This document shows, one piece after another, positions 17,385 through 26,713 of a DNA stretch of 64,000 nt (position 1 is the stretch's first letter; each line of letters starts with the position of its first letter). The notes under the pieces were generated by a model. That model was not told the origin of the DNA. It saw only the letters and a program-made list of their open reading frames with translations, and searched no databases. The translations under genes were made by a program, and so were the position numbers. Source of the DNA: Chitinophagaceae bacterium (GTDB lineage: Bacteria; Bacteroidota; Bacteroidia; Chitinophagales; Chitinophagaceae). The DNA is taken from contig JADJBP010000004.1 of the NCBI GenBank assembly GCA_016703625.1, forward strand, positions 355,798 to 419,797. Direction: 5' to 3'.

Positions 17385-19737
17385 ATGAAGTTTTATTTGA
17401 TTATTTTTCTTTTTGTACTGGGTTGTACGCAGGCTTCTGCCCAAAAAAAATACACCATCAGCGGGTATATTAAAGATTCACTGAATGGGGAAACCCTGAT
17501 CGGCGCTGCCATTACCGTACAGGGCCAGGCCAAAGGCATCAGCAGTAACCTCTATGGCTTTTATTCCATCACGCTGGATGAAGGTGATTATACCCTGATC
17601 TGTTCCTTTATTGGTTACCGTTATAAAGCTGTTTCATTAAGACTTACAGCAGACACCCGGATCAATTTTGAGGTGTTGCCGAAAATATATTTATCGGAGG
17701 AAGTGGTGGTTTCTGCAAAAAAAAGGGATGCCAATGTGAAGAATGCGCAAATGGGAAAATTTACCCTGCCCATGGACCAGATCAAATCGCTCCCGGCTTT
17801 TTGGGTGAAGTGGACCTTTTAAAAACGATCCAGTTCCTGCCCGGGGTTCGAAATGCAGGCGAAGGCAGTGCAGGAATTTATGTTCGCGGGGAGGACCTGA
17901 TCAGAATTTGATCTTACTGGATGATGCACCCGTTTACAATACCGGGCACCTGTTTGGTTTTTCTCCATCTTTAATGCCGATGCCATCAAAAATGTTACGC
18001 TTATTAAAGGCGGTATGCCTGCACAATATGGCGGGCGCCTGTCGAGTGTGCTTGATGTTTCGATGAAGGAAGGCAATAATCAAAAATTACAGGTAGATGC
18101 CGGCATTGGGTGATCGCCTCCCGGCTTTCCATACAGGGCCCGCTCAAAAAGAACAAATCTTCTTTTATCATTTCGGGCAGGCGTACTTATATAGATGCAC
18201 TCACAAAACCCTTTATCAAATCTACCAGCCAGTTTAAAGGCAGCGGCTATTATTTTTATGACCTGAATGCAAAAGTGAACTATGCTTTTTCCGATAAGGA
18301 CAGGATCTACCTCAGTGGCTATTTTGGTCGTGATGTTTTTGATTTTGCCAATGGCAAACAGAGTTTGAAAATAAATATCCCCTGGGGAAATACAACCGGT
18401 ACGCTGCGCTGGAACCACATTTTCAATAATAAACTTTTTGGCAACACCACGGTTGTATATAACGATTATAATTTTACGTTCAATGCACTGCAAAATGATT
18501 TTGAACTGAAACTGGCATCGGGCATCAGGGACCTCAGTATCAAACAGGATTTTGACCTGTACCCGTATACAGGCCATAAACTGAAGTTTGGCGGTATTTA
18601 TACCTATCATAAATTCACCCCTTCTGTCATCAGCGGTAAACAGGATTCCACCGTTTTTAAGCCTAATAATGCACAAATAAAATTTGGCCACGAAGCTGCG
18701 TTGTATATCCAGGATGACTGGGAGATCAATGAAAAGATTAAAGTAAATGCGGGGTTGAGATACAGTTTGTTTCAGCAGGCCGGTCCATATAAAATTTATG
18801 AGACCGATGAGAATGGCAACAGGCTCGACAGTACGGTTTTCGGCAGGGGAAAGGCGGTAAAAACCTATGGCGGACTGGAACCGCGGTTAACCATGCGTTA
18901 TGCGCTTGATGACGAAACATCGGTAAAGGCATCTGTAACCAGGAACCTGCAATACATACACCTGGTAAGCAATGCCGGCACTACATTACCAACTGATATC
19001 TGGGTTCCCAGTACATATAAAGTAAAGCCGCAGATCAGCTGGTTATATGCAGCGGGGTTGTTTAAAAATTTTAAAGACAACATGTATGAAACCTCGGTAG
19101 AGTTGTACTATAAACAAATGCAGAACCAGATCGAATACAAGGAAGGTTATACGCCTACCGGGCTGGATGATACAGAAAATTCCTTCACGTTCGGTAAAGG
19201 CTGGAGTTACGGTGCCGAATTTTTTATCAATAAAACCAAAGGCCGGTTAACCGGCTGGATGGGTTATACGCTGAGCTGGACCTGGCGTAAATTCGCTGCA
19301 TGGAACTTCGGCGATAAATACCCGGCCAAATACGACCGCAGGAACGACATGAGCATAGTGGCCATGTACGAGCTGAATAAAAAATGGAAATTATCAGCAG
19401 CATTTGTTTTTGGTACCGGAAATGCGGCAACATTGCCCCAGCGGTTTTACATTGTGGGGGCATACTAACACAGGAGTATAGCCGCATTAATGAATACCGG
19501 CTGCCTGCCTATCACCGTTTTGATTTTGCCGCCACACTCACCCCTAAAAAGAATAAAAAAAGAAAGTGGAAAAGCGAATGGGTGTTCAGTGTGTACAATG
19601 CATATAACCGCAGGAATCCTTATTTTATTTATTTTGACCAGACCGGCAGCCCTTTTAACGGAACACTGGAGATACAGGCAAAACAGGTTTCCCTGTTCCC
19701 GGTAATTCCTGCCATAACCTGGAATGTAAAATTTTAG
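17385..19737 (+). CDS. TonB-dependent receptor with carboxypeptidase-like N-terminal domain (five frameshifts)
   Basis: Joined frames give a protein of about 785 residues. A signal peptide (FLFVLGCTQASAQ) is followed by a carboxypeptidase-regulatory-like beta domain (TISGYIKDSLNGETLIGAAI), a plug domain with LPGVRNAGEGSAGIYVRG and LKGGMPAQYGGRLSSVLDV-like motifs, and a barrel ending in an aromatic residue (WNVKF). Such receptors import siderophores, glycans or other ligands across the outer membrane. The frame changes at about 17800, 17890, 17960, 18109 and 19458. Each site is a T or G run one base short, and restoring it recovers plug motifs. The gene is therefore probably intact in the cell. 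Confidence 0.85.
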
Positions 19738-19747
19738 GCAAAAAAAA

Positions 19748-19774
19748 GCATCCCGTTTTACAGGGATGCCTTTT
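19748..19774. terminator. Bidirectional terminator after the TonB receptor gene
   Basis: GCATCCC (19748-19754) pairs with GGGATGC (19763-19769), flanked by A-rich and T-rich stretches, between two convergent genes. Confidence 0.75.
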
Positions 19775-19793
19775 GCAGTATATAAATAATGGG

Positions 19794-20243
19794 TTAGCGA
19801 ACAAATGTCTGATAACGCTCAACCAGGGCACCCGGGAATGCCGGATCCGGTTCTTTCGAAACTACTGTAAACAATTTATTGGTTAAAGTAAGCGTGGTCC
19901 AGTTATAGGACCTTGGCGTGGAATTGGTAATTAATGCACCTCCACCGGCAAACTCATAAGAGCCAACATCAGCTGAAGCTGTATTAAACTTGTATTCAAA
20001 ACCACCGTTAGCATCAAAACTTACATAATTTACGGGGTTTGGCGTTTGTTTAAGAATGGTATCCATCATAAATGTACCATTTATATATATTTTAAGCTGG
20101 ATCCTGTTAATACTCCAGGTTCCCACAACCTGTTGTTCTTTAGGTAAAATGGCACTGTTGTCGGGCTTTGCACATGCATTAAACAGGAAAATAACGGAAA
20201 ATAATCCGGCAATGATAAGCAGGGAAGTATAAGTAGTTTTCAT
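19794..20243 (-). CDS. Small lipocalin-like lipoprotein
   Basis: The 149-residue protein has a lipoprotein signal (IIAGLFSVIFLFNACAKPD) with the lipobox cysteine near residue 24. The rest carries a VVGTWSINRIQLKIYING opening and a strand-rich pattern (VNYVSFDANGGFEYKFN, TLTLTNKLFTVVSKE) typical of the lipocalin-like domains common in Bacteroidota lipoproteins. No ligand can be inferred. It stands alone, convergent with the TonB receptor gene, and its ATG is at 20243. Confidence 0.7.
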   Translation of the reverse strand: MKTTYTSLLIIAGLFSVIFLFNACAKPDNSAILPKEQQVVGTWSINRIQLKIYINGTFMMDTILKQTPNPVNYVSFDANGGFEYKFNTASADVGSYEFAGGGALITNSTPRSYNWTTLTLTNKLFTVVSKEPDPAFPGALVERYQTFVR

Positions 20244-20297
20244 TACTATAGTGATATTGGTTTGTGATAATAACGCAATACCAGCTACTTTATTGTT

Positions 20298-21425
20298 TCA
20301 TTTTGGGCCTGTGTACAAACCGGATAACCCGCTTTTCTGCAGGTCTGAGGAAATCCTTACTTCATACCGGTTATCGCCGTCATTTACCACCATCAGTGCC
20401 GTATTGGGAGGTATGGTGCCCAGGTTCTCGGCATACATGATCAATTCATTAATATCCCTGAGTTCATCTACATTCAGTTTTAAGGTGATGGGTTTATCGC
20501 TTAACCGCTTGTGCGATAATAATAAACTGCCGTTAAAGAACAGGGAAATGCTGTCCCCGTCAATTTCACCGTTATCGTATAAGGCTACCGTAAAACCGGG
20601 GTTATCGATCTCAATGGTCTTGATCACATCCGTATTTCGTTTTTCGTACCTTTTATCTGATATTTTCCTTTCTGCCGGGATAGATTTTTGAGGCTTCGGG
20701 TCAGCTATGATATTCCCTGGCTTTTCTGTTTTAGCATTGTCTGTTACCACGGTTTCTGTTGTATTTTTTTTCTCAGGCTGCGTTTTTAAACCGGTGGCCG
20801 GTGCTTTTTTGGCTGTTTCTGTTTTAATAACGGGTTTTTTAACGGGTTGCACGGGATTGGCTTTTACAACAGGCGGGGATGCTGTTTTGGGCTTTGCTTT
20901 TACAACAGGGGCCGTAGTTTTTGGTTTGTTCTTCGTAATGGTATTGTTGTAATAGACCGGGTTTTTTTGCAATACCCTGCGTGATAACATGGTAGTACCA
21001 AACCCGCAATCTCCTTCCTGGTTGGGTACCGGCACCCAGGTTCCTTCCAGTATTTGTTCTGTGGAGTCCTGCGAATAGGTTAAACGGTGTATCTGGAAAC
21101 AATTGCGGATATTAACCGGAACATTGGTCTTTGTTCTTTCTGTTTCCTTTACTTCAATATATTTTGTGGCCTTATTAAATGTTCCGCTTAATTTACAGAT
21201 GGTATAATAACGTTTCCCGCCTTCACTGAAATAGGTATAGGAATAACCGGTTACCCTGGAGCCGGAAGTGGTCAATTCAAGTATGTATTCGCAACGGTCG
21301 CCGCCCCAGCCCACAAAAGCTGAGCTTTTGTCAACAAACTCGCCTTTCCACTGGCCGGTAAAATTTTGGGCATACAGGCCAGTTGTAAATCCAGTGAAAA
21401 TGAGGAATTGTAAAATTTTTATCAT
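20298..21425 (-). CDS. Secreted two-domain protein sharing its C-terminal domain with the amidase
   Basis: A signal peptide (ILQFLIFTGFTTGLYAQ) precedes an N-terminal domain of about 130 residues (FTGQWKGEF, ICKLSGTFNKATKYIEVKE, NCFQIHRLTYSQD). A linker rich in Lys, Pro, Thr and Val follows, about 110 residues long. The final domain (VALYDNGEIDGDSISLFFNG to PPNTALMVVNDGDNRYEVR) closely matches the end of the cell-wall amidase at 5465-6826. The N-terminal domain resembles the whole protein encoded just upstream at 21432. The function is unknown. The extended basic linker suggests a periplasmic protein spanning or touching peptidoglycan. Confidence 0.7.
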   Translation of the reverse strand: MIKILQFLIFTGFTTGLYAQNFTGQWKGEFVDKSSAFVGWGGDRCEYILELTTSGSRVTGYSYTYFSEGGKRYYTICKLSGTFNKATKYIEVKETERTKTNVPVNIRNCFQIHRLTYSQDSTEQILEGTWVPVPNQEGDCGFGTTMLSRRVLQKNPVYYNNTITKNKPKTTAPVVKAKPKTASPPVVKANPVQPVKKPVIKTETAKKAPATGLKTQPEKKNTTETVVTDNAKTEKPGNIIADPKPQKSIPAERKISDKRYEKRNTDVIKTIEIDNPGFTVALYDNGEIDGDSISLFFNGSLLLSHKRLSDKPITLKLNVDELRDINELIMYAENLGTIPPNTALMVVNDGDNRYEVRISSDLQKSGLSGLYTGPK

Positions 21426-21431
21426 TATGCT

Positions 21432-21851
21432 TTATAACCTTTTTGTTAAAAAAACGGTACCATCCCCACAAGTCTTTGTAGTAAAGTCACCGTGTAATGT
21501 TATACCTTTTTTATTTTCCCTGTAAAACAGGGTAAATTGCTGAAAACAGGAATTTTTTGATCGTACTGTATCCGCATAATTCCTGATGAAGCCGGTCTCT
21601 TCCAGGAACAGTTTTTTATTTCTTGTAAAACGACCTTTTAAAAAACAGACCGAAGTATCATTTTTTACAATCGTTGTACAGGTTCCTTCAATATGGGTAT
21701 CATTTATTTTATTTATGGTGACATATAACTCAGTTTTTAAAAAGGAAACATTCCCTGCTAAATAATAACCGCTCCACCCGCCTTCCAGTTGCTGGCCACT
21801 TCCCGCCAATCCAACCATTATGAAACAAGTTATACAAAGAGCCATTTTCAT
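21432..21851 (-). CDS. Small secreted protein, paralog of the N-terminal domain of its neighbour
   Basis: The ATG at 21851 gives MKMALCITCFIMVGLAGSGQ, a signal peptide. The body shares the order of motifs with the N-terminal domain of the next gene: GGWSGYY vs GQWKGEF, CFLKGRFTRNKKLFLEE vs CKLSGTFNKATKYIEVK, SCFQQFTLFYRE vs NCFQIHRLTYSQD, and a final CGDGTVFLTKRL vs CGFGTTMLSRRVL. The cysteines line up and could form a disulfide. The genes are six bases apart, so they form an operon derived from a tandem duplication. Molecular function is unknown. Confidence 0.7.
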   Translation of the reverse strand: MKMALCITCFIMVGLAGSGQQLEGGWSGYYLAGNVSFLKTELYVTINKINDTHIEGTCTTIVKNDTSVCFLKGRFTRNKKLFLEETGFIRNYADTVRSKNSCFQQFTLFYRENKKGITLHGDFTTKTCGDGTVFLTKRL

Positions 21852-21857
21852 GATTTG

Positions 21858-21865
21858 CAAAGATA
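21858..21865 (-). promoter_or_regulatory. -7 box TATCTTTG, minus strand
   Basis: It fits TAnnTTTG and lies a few bases upstream of the ATG at 21851. It would drive the two-gene secreted-protein operon, divergent from thrS. Confidence 0.5.
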
Positions 21866-21899
21866 TTTTAGATTAATTTTTCCATAGCTAATACTTCGT

Positions 21900-21907
21900 T
21901 AAATTTG
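21900..21907 (+). promoter_or_regulatory. -7 box TAAATTTG for thrS
   Basis: It fits TAnnTTTG, with a T-rich stretch (TTTT, 21877-21880) about 19 bases upstream as a possible -33 box. The ATG of thrS is 34 bases downstream. Confidence 0.55.
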
Positions 21908-21941
21908 CAGCCGCAGGCCGTAAAGGTTTGTTACTAAAGAT

Positions 21942-23876
21942 ATGATAAAGATAACATTACCGGATGGTGCCATCAGGGAATATGAGCAGGGAATTTCTGC
22001 CTTTGATGTTGCAAAGTCCATCAGCGAAGGACTGGCAAGAAAAGTGTTGGCTGCCAGTATCAATGGAGAAGTATGGGATGCACACAGGCCAATGGAAAAT
22101 GATTCTTCACTTAAACTGTTGACCTGGGATGATACTGATGGTAAATCAACCTTCTGGCATTCTTCTGCCCATCTCATGGCGGAGGCTGTGGAAGCGGCTT
22201 TTCCCGGTGTAAAATTCTGGGTAGGACCGGCGATCGATAAAGGATTTTATTACGACATGGACCTGGGCGACAGGAAGATCACCGAAGAGGACCTGGCACT
22301 GCTGGAAAAAAAGATGAATGAACTGGCTAAGCAGAATAACCGGTATATCCGAAAAGCAGTTCCAAAGGCTGAAGCCATACAATACTTTACTGAAAAAATG
22401 ATGAATATAAACTGGACCTGTTGAGTGGATTGACTGATGGGGAGATCACTTTTTTATACGCAGGGAGGTTTTACAGACCTGTGCCGCGGCCCGCATATAC
22501 CAAACACCGGTTTTATTAAAGCCATCAAACTTACCAGTATTGCAGGTGCTTACTGGAAAGGCGATGAAAAAATAAACAGCTAACCAGGATATATGGAGTT
22601 ACATTCCCCAATCAAAAAGAACTGGATGAATATGTACTGATGCTGGAGGAAGCAAAAAAAAGGGATCACCGGAAATTGGGAAAAGAGCTGGGCATCTTTA
22701 CAATGGATGACAATGTGGGTCCCGGGCTGGCCCTTATGGATGCCCAATGGAACAGTTATTATAGAAGAACTGGAGAAGCTTGCCAAGGAAACCGAAAATG
22801 CGGCAGGGTATAAAAGAGTTGTAACCCCGCATATTGCCAAAGAAAGTATGTACCTCACCAGCGGGCATTTACCGTATTATGCCGACAGCATGTTCCCGCC
22901 CATGGAAATGGATGGCGAAAAATATTACCTGAAACCCATGAACTGCCCGCATCATCATAAGATATTTGATGCAGAGCAGAAGAGCTACAAGGACCTGCCA
23001 TACCGCATTGCAGAATATGGTACCTGTTATCGTTACGAACAGAGCGGCGAATTATTTGGACTGATGCGGGTACGTTGCCTGCACATGAATGATGCACATA
23101 TTTATTGTTCCAAAGAGCAGTTTGCCCAGGAATTCAGGGCAGTAAATGAAATGTATATCAAGTATTTTAAAATATTCGGTGTAGATAAATATGTGATGCG
23201 CCTCAGCCTGCACGACCCGGAAAAACTGGGACAGAAATATGTGAATGAGCCGGAATTGTGGAAAGAAACAGAGGACATGGTTCGCAAGGTATTGATTGAA
23301 AGCAATACCCCTTTTGTGGAAGTACAGAATGAAGCCGCATTTTACGGACCTAAAATTGATGTACAGATATGGAGTGCCATCGGCAAAGAATTTACGTTAG
23401 CTACCAACCAGGTAGATTTTGCCCAGGGCCAGAGTTTTAAACTCAGTTTTACCAATAAGGATAACCAGCCGGAAGTGCCATTGATCATTCACCTGGCCCC
23501 GTTGGGAACCCATGAACGGTTCATCGGGTTTTTGCTGGAACATTATGCCGGTAAATTCCCAACCTGGCTGGCTCCGTTGCAGGTAAAAATATTGCCCATC
23601 AGTGATAAGTTTATGGATTATGCAAATACAATTCTGGAAACGCTTAAAAAAGCTGATATTCGTGCCGAAATTGACGACCGTAGTGAAAAGATAGGCAGGA
23701 AGATACGGGATACTGAAATGGCTAAAGTGCCTTATATGCTGGTCATCGGTGAAAAGGAAATGAATGAAGGAAAAGTGGCCATACGCCGGCAGGGAAAAGG
23801 CGACATGGGTGTTAAACTGATCGATGAATTTGTAACCGAAATATCATCCGAAATAAAAAACAGGATATCAGATTAA
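21942..23876 (+). CDS. thrS: Threonyl-tRNA synthetase (frameshifted)
   Basis: ThrS charges tRNA-Thr and edits Ser-tRNA. The TGS domain (ITLPDGAIREYEQGISAFDV), the editing domain with HSSAHLMAEAVEAAFPGVKF, the class II catalytic core (YLKPMNCPHHHKIF, YRYEQSGELFGLMRVRC, NQVDFAQGQSF) and the anticodon-binding domain are all present. Between 22398 and 22750 the frame shifts four times: a missing A at about 22398, an extra T near 22453, a missing A near 22573 and an extra base near 22732. The four cancel out and the motifs read correctly between them (GGFTDLCRGPHIPNTG, RDHRKLGKELGIF). Such compensating errors point to the consensus rather than decay of an essential gene. It leads the translation-gene cluster. 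Confidence 0.95.
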
Positions 23877-23966
23877 AACAAAATGCAACAGTCCTGTTTT
23901 TCGGATTAATTTGGATTAGTAACATTTAATAAATATATTGCTACAGGCTTTTTTGAATTAAAAAAC

Positions 23967-23974
23967 TACTTTTG
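23967..23974 (+). promoter_or_regulatory. -7 box TACTTTTG for infC
   Basis: It fits TAnnTTTG, 36 bases before the infC ATG. infC therefore probably has its own start site apart from thrS. Confidence 0.5.
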
Positions 23975-24010
23975 ATAAGCACAAACAACATTATAAACTA
24001 AAAACAATAA

Positions 24011-24609
24011 ATGGCATTTCCACCAAGACCCCGGGGTACCTTTAACCCCCGTTTTAAAAAAGAACAACAACAGGAACACCGTACCAACCACATGATCAGG
24101 GCCATTGAGGTCCGTTTGGTTGGCGAAAACCTGGAACCAGGCATTTATTCACTGGCAGATGCTATAAAAATTGCCAAAGAGCAGGACCTCGACCTTGTTG
24201 AGATCTCCCCCGGTGCCAAGCCCCGGTTTGTAAAATAATAGACTACAATAAATTTTTATACGAAGAGAAGAAGAAGAAGAAAGAGATGAAGGCGAAATCC
24301 AAGACCAGCGAGGTTAAAGAGATCCGCTTTACGCCCAATACCGATGACCATGATTTTGAATTCAAGGTTAAACACGCCGAAAAGTTTTTATCTGATGGTG
24401 ATAAAGTTAAAGCCCATGTGCAGTTCAAGGGACGTGCCATCATGTTCAAGGAAAGGGGCGAATTGCTGTTATTGAAATTTGCCGACCGATTAAAGGATGT
24501 GGGTGCTTTGGAAGGCCTGCCTAAAATGGAAGGAAAGCGTATGCTGGTTGTGTTTGCTCCCAAAGCCAAGTTATCGAAAAGAAAACAGCAGGCCCAGTCT
24601 AAATTATAA
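24011..24609 (+). CDS. infC: Translation initiation factor IF-3 (one frameshift)
   Basis: IF-3 binds the 30S subunit, blocks 50S joining and checks the start codon. The N-terminal domain reads IRAIEVRLVGENLEPGIYSL and LDLVEISPGAKP; the C-terminal domain reads VKEIRFTPNTDDHDFEFKVK and GRAIMFKERGELLL. The frame shifts at about 24220, where a C run is one base short. Adding a C restores the conserved PPVCK-IIDYNKFLYE linker before the lysine-rich helix. Total length is then 199 residues. The start is a plain ATG at 24011 with the proline-rich opening usual in Bacteroidota, not the AUU seen in enterobacteria. Confidence 0.93.
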
Positions 24610-24838
24610 CGCATTTTAAATAGTTAAATAAAAGGGGAGTTCTTGCTTCCCTTTTTTATTTTGCTTGATATCTCTGATAGCTTTATGCGAAGAAGGGCTA
24701 AAGCATTTATTTTAACAATTAAGGAAAAAAGCGGAGCCCCAGGAGGGGCCAAGACGAAAAAAACCAAAAAGGCGAAACGGGGGGGAAATTCCCCCCCCCC
24801 TCCCAAATTACCGTCAAACCAGGGAGAAAAAAACATTA
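24610..24838. other. Anomalous low-complexity spacer between infC and rluF
   Basis: The spacer contains a purine-rich, lysine-codon-like stretch and a G7-AAATT-C10 tract near 24780-24801 that can fold into a strong hairpin. A short terminator-like run (CTTCCCTTTTTTATTT) lies at its start. I see no gene; an 83-codon frame that runs into rluF is composition noise. Confidence 0.5.
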
Positions 24839-25579
24839 ATGGATACAAGTCTCAACAAATACATCAGCGAAACCGGCTTCTGCAGCCGCCGTGAGGCCGA
24901 TAAATACATTGAGCAGCTGCGTGTTACCATTAACGGTAAAGAAGCAACAAAGGGTAACCGTGTGGGTGAGAATGATGTGGTATTGGTAGATGGCGAACCC
25001 ATCAAAAAAAAGAAAAAGGAATCCGTTTACCTGGCGCTGAATAAACCCAAAGGCGTAACCTGCACCACCGATCTGAAGGACAAAACAAACATCATTGATT
25101 TTATAAATTATAAAACCAGGATCTTTCCCATTGGCAGGCTGGATAAACGAAGTGAAGGCCTTATCTTTTTAACCAATGACGGCGACATTGTAAATAAAAT
25201 ACTCCGGGCCGGCAACGGGCACGAAAAAGAATATATCGTTACGGTGGATAAACCGGTCACTTTGGATTTTATACAGAAAATGCGGAACGGGGTACGCATT
25301 TTAGGGACCATCACCCAAAAATGTTTTGTAAAACAGGAAGGCCCAAACCGCTTTAAAATTATCTTGGTACAGGGCCTTAACCGGCAGATCCGCCGCATGT
25401 GTGAGGCATTGGGCTATAATGTAGAGAGCCTGAAACGTACCCGGATCATGAACATCACATTAAGCGGTTTGCCGCCCGGCAAATGGCGCTATTTTACCCC
25501 GGTGGAGATCGATACGATCAACCAGATGCTGAAAAACTCCGGTAAGACTGTGGAAGGGAGTGAGGGGATGGATGAGTAA
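24839..25579 (+). CDS. rluF: 23S rRNA pseudouridine synthase, RluF/RsuA type
   Basis: An N-terminal S4 RNA-binding domain (LNKYISETGFCSRREADKYI) is followed by the synthase core. The catalytic aspartate is in IGRLDKRSEGLIFLTNDGD, and NRQIRRMCEALGYNVESLKR is the conserved uracil-pocket segment. This arrangement is the RluB/E/F and RsuA group; FCSRREAD and the length of 246 residues fit RluF, which modifies U2604 (and a tRNA site) in E. coli, but substrate choice within the group is inferred. Its place between infC and rpmI is unusual, because these are normally adjacent. Confidence 0.85.
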   Translation: MDTSLNKYISETGFCSRREADKYIEQLRVTINGKEATKGNRVGENDVVLVDGEPIKKKKKESVYLALNKPKGVTCTTDLKDKTNIIDFINYKTRIFPIGRLDKRSEGLIFLTNDGDIVNKILRAGNGHEKEYIVTVDKPVTLDFIQKMRNGVRILGTITQKCFVKQEGPNRFKIILVQGLNRQIRRMCEALGYNVESLKRTRIMNITLSGLPPGKWRYFTPVEIDTINQMLKNSGKTVEGSEGMDE

Positions 25580-26003
25580 AATGGATAAGAACCTGCTTAG
25601 AAATGTATCCCGCTCTTAAAATGTATTACAAAAAACTTCCCAAAATCCCTCCAATTCTTCCCATTCCCCTCTTGTGTGGTGGGGCGCCGTCTCGGTGCAC
25701 AAGCCTCAAATTGAAAATGAAGAGGGCAGCAAAAGACGTTGAAGATCTGTGATGGGAATTGGCGTTTGGGGGATTTGCGTTTCAACTATGGGGGTCCCAC
25801 GTTAAAAATGCTTTTGGCCCCTTAAGCAATCTCTGTTTATAAACGTCAGGTGGGTAAGTCTCAAAACAGCTATATTTCCCATTTCCCTTACCTTTGCCGC
25901 CCGAAAGAGCTAAATACGCTTTTTCAGACATTTCCCACAAGGCTCAACAAGTGTCCCGTCGTTTCGGGGCCGCCAGCAGGGAGTAACTTAAAACAGTTAT
26001 GTA
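25580..26003 (+). promoter_or_regulatory. Gene-free 424-base leader region of rpmI-rplT
   Basis: No coding frame is credible here. An imperfect inverted repeat spans about 25637-25795 (CCCAAAATCCCTCCAATTC versus GGGAATTGGCGTTTGGGGG). TACCTTTG (25889-25896) is a -7 box. The transcript from there would have a leader of about 100 bases with a hairpin GTCCCG-TCGTTT-CGGGGC (near 25954-25971) and TAACT-TAAAAC-AGTTA next to the start. Such leaders often bind L20 for feedback control in other phyla; that role here is inference. Confidence 0.5.
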
Positions 26004-26201
26004 ATGCCAAAGGTTAAAACCAACAGCAGCGCCAAGAAGCGCTTTAAAGTTACCGGTACCGGTAAGATCACCCATCAGAAAGCTTTCAGACGTCACATCC
26101 TCACCAAAAAATCAACCAAGCGCAAGCGTGGTATGCGTATGGATGGTGTTGTAAGTGATGCAAACCTGCATTTTGTAAAAAGATTACTGGGATTGAAATA
26201 A
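26004..26201 (+). CDS. rpmI: Ribosomal protein bL35
   Basis: The 65-residue protein begins MPKVKTNSSAKKRFKVTGTG and contains AFRRHILTKKSTKRKRGMR, both typical of bL35 of the large subunit. It is strongly basic and normal in length. rplT follows after 43 bases, and both share the leader upstream. Confidence 0.97.
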   Translation: MPKVKTNSSAKKRFKVTGTGKITHQKAFRRHILTKKSTKRKRGMRMDGVVSDANLHFVKRLLGLK

Positions 26202-26244
26202 TCCTTCCGGTAAAAACAACTATTAACTTTAAAAAAATTAAGAT

Positions 26245-26589
26245 ATGCCACGTTCAGTAAATGCAGTAGCCAGCAGGGCCCGCCGCAAAAGGATTTTAAA
26301 AGCTGCCAAAGGATACTATGGTAAGCGTAAAAATGTATACACCGTTGCCAAAAATGTAATGGAAAAAGGTTTAACATACAGTTATGTTGGCCGTAAATTA
26401 AAGAAGCGTGAATACCGTACTTTATGGATCGCACGTATCAATGCAGCCGTAAGGGCCGAAGGAATGACCTACAGCCAGTTCATCAACAGGCTTGTGGTAA
26501 AGAAGATCGACCTGAACCGTAAGGTTTTGGCAGACCTGGCTATGAATGAGCCGGAAACATTTAAGAAATTGATCGAGTCTGTTAAGTAA
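26245..26589 (+). CDS. rplT: Ribosomal protein bL20
   Basis: The 114-residue protein begins MPRSVNAVASRARRKRILKA and carries GYYGKRKNVYTVAKNVMEKG and FINRLVVKKIDLNRKVLADL. bL20 is an early 23S rRNA assembly protein and, in other bacteria, represses its own operon by binding the mRNA leader. It is the last gene of the unit; a strong terminator follows 24 bases downstream. Confidence 0.97.
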   Translation: MPRSVNAVASRARRKRILKAAKGYYGKRKNVYTVAKNVMEKGLTYSYVGRKLKKREYRTLWIARINAAVRAEGMTYSQFINRLVVKKIDLNRKVLADLAMNEPETFKKLIESVK

Positions 26590-26612
26590 GCACAGGCACT
26601 AAATTTTTATAC

Positions 26613-26647
26613 AACCGGGCGTGATATTTCACACCCGGTTTTTTTTT
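26613..26647 (+). terminator. Intrinsic terminator after rplT
   Basis: AACCGGG-C-GTGA pairs with TCAC-A-CCCGGTT around a four-base loop, followed by nine T. Confidence 0.9.
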
Positions 26648-26676
26648 ATGTAAATATCCACATTCTGTTACTTTTG
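26645..26676 (+). promoter_or_regulatory. -33/-7 promoter of the arginine decarboxylase gene
   Basis: TTTA (26645-26648), 20 bases, TACTTTTG (26669-26676). The -33 part overlaps the T run of the preceding terminator. The ATG at 26714 is 37 bases downstream. Confidence 0.6.
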
Positions 26677-26713
26677 TAAAAAAATTGATCACAAAAATCA
26701 AGTAAACCTGTAA

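Noticed and set aside
18080..18691. 203-codon minus-strand frame within the TonB receptor
   Set aside because: The plus strand carries clear receptor homology; the antisense frame is chance.
22380..22760. Programmed frameshifting in thrS
   Set aside because: Four compensating indels in one gene, in simple runs, with no slippery heptamer and stimulatory structure; sequence error is simpler.
24643..24894. Plus-strand frame of 83 codons between infC and rluF
   Set aside because: Low-complexity Lys/Gly/Pro product that overlaps the start of rluF.
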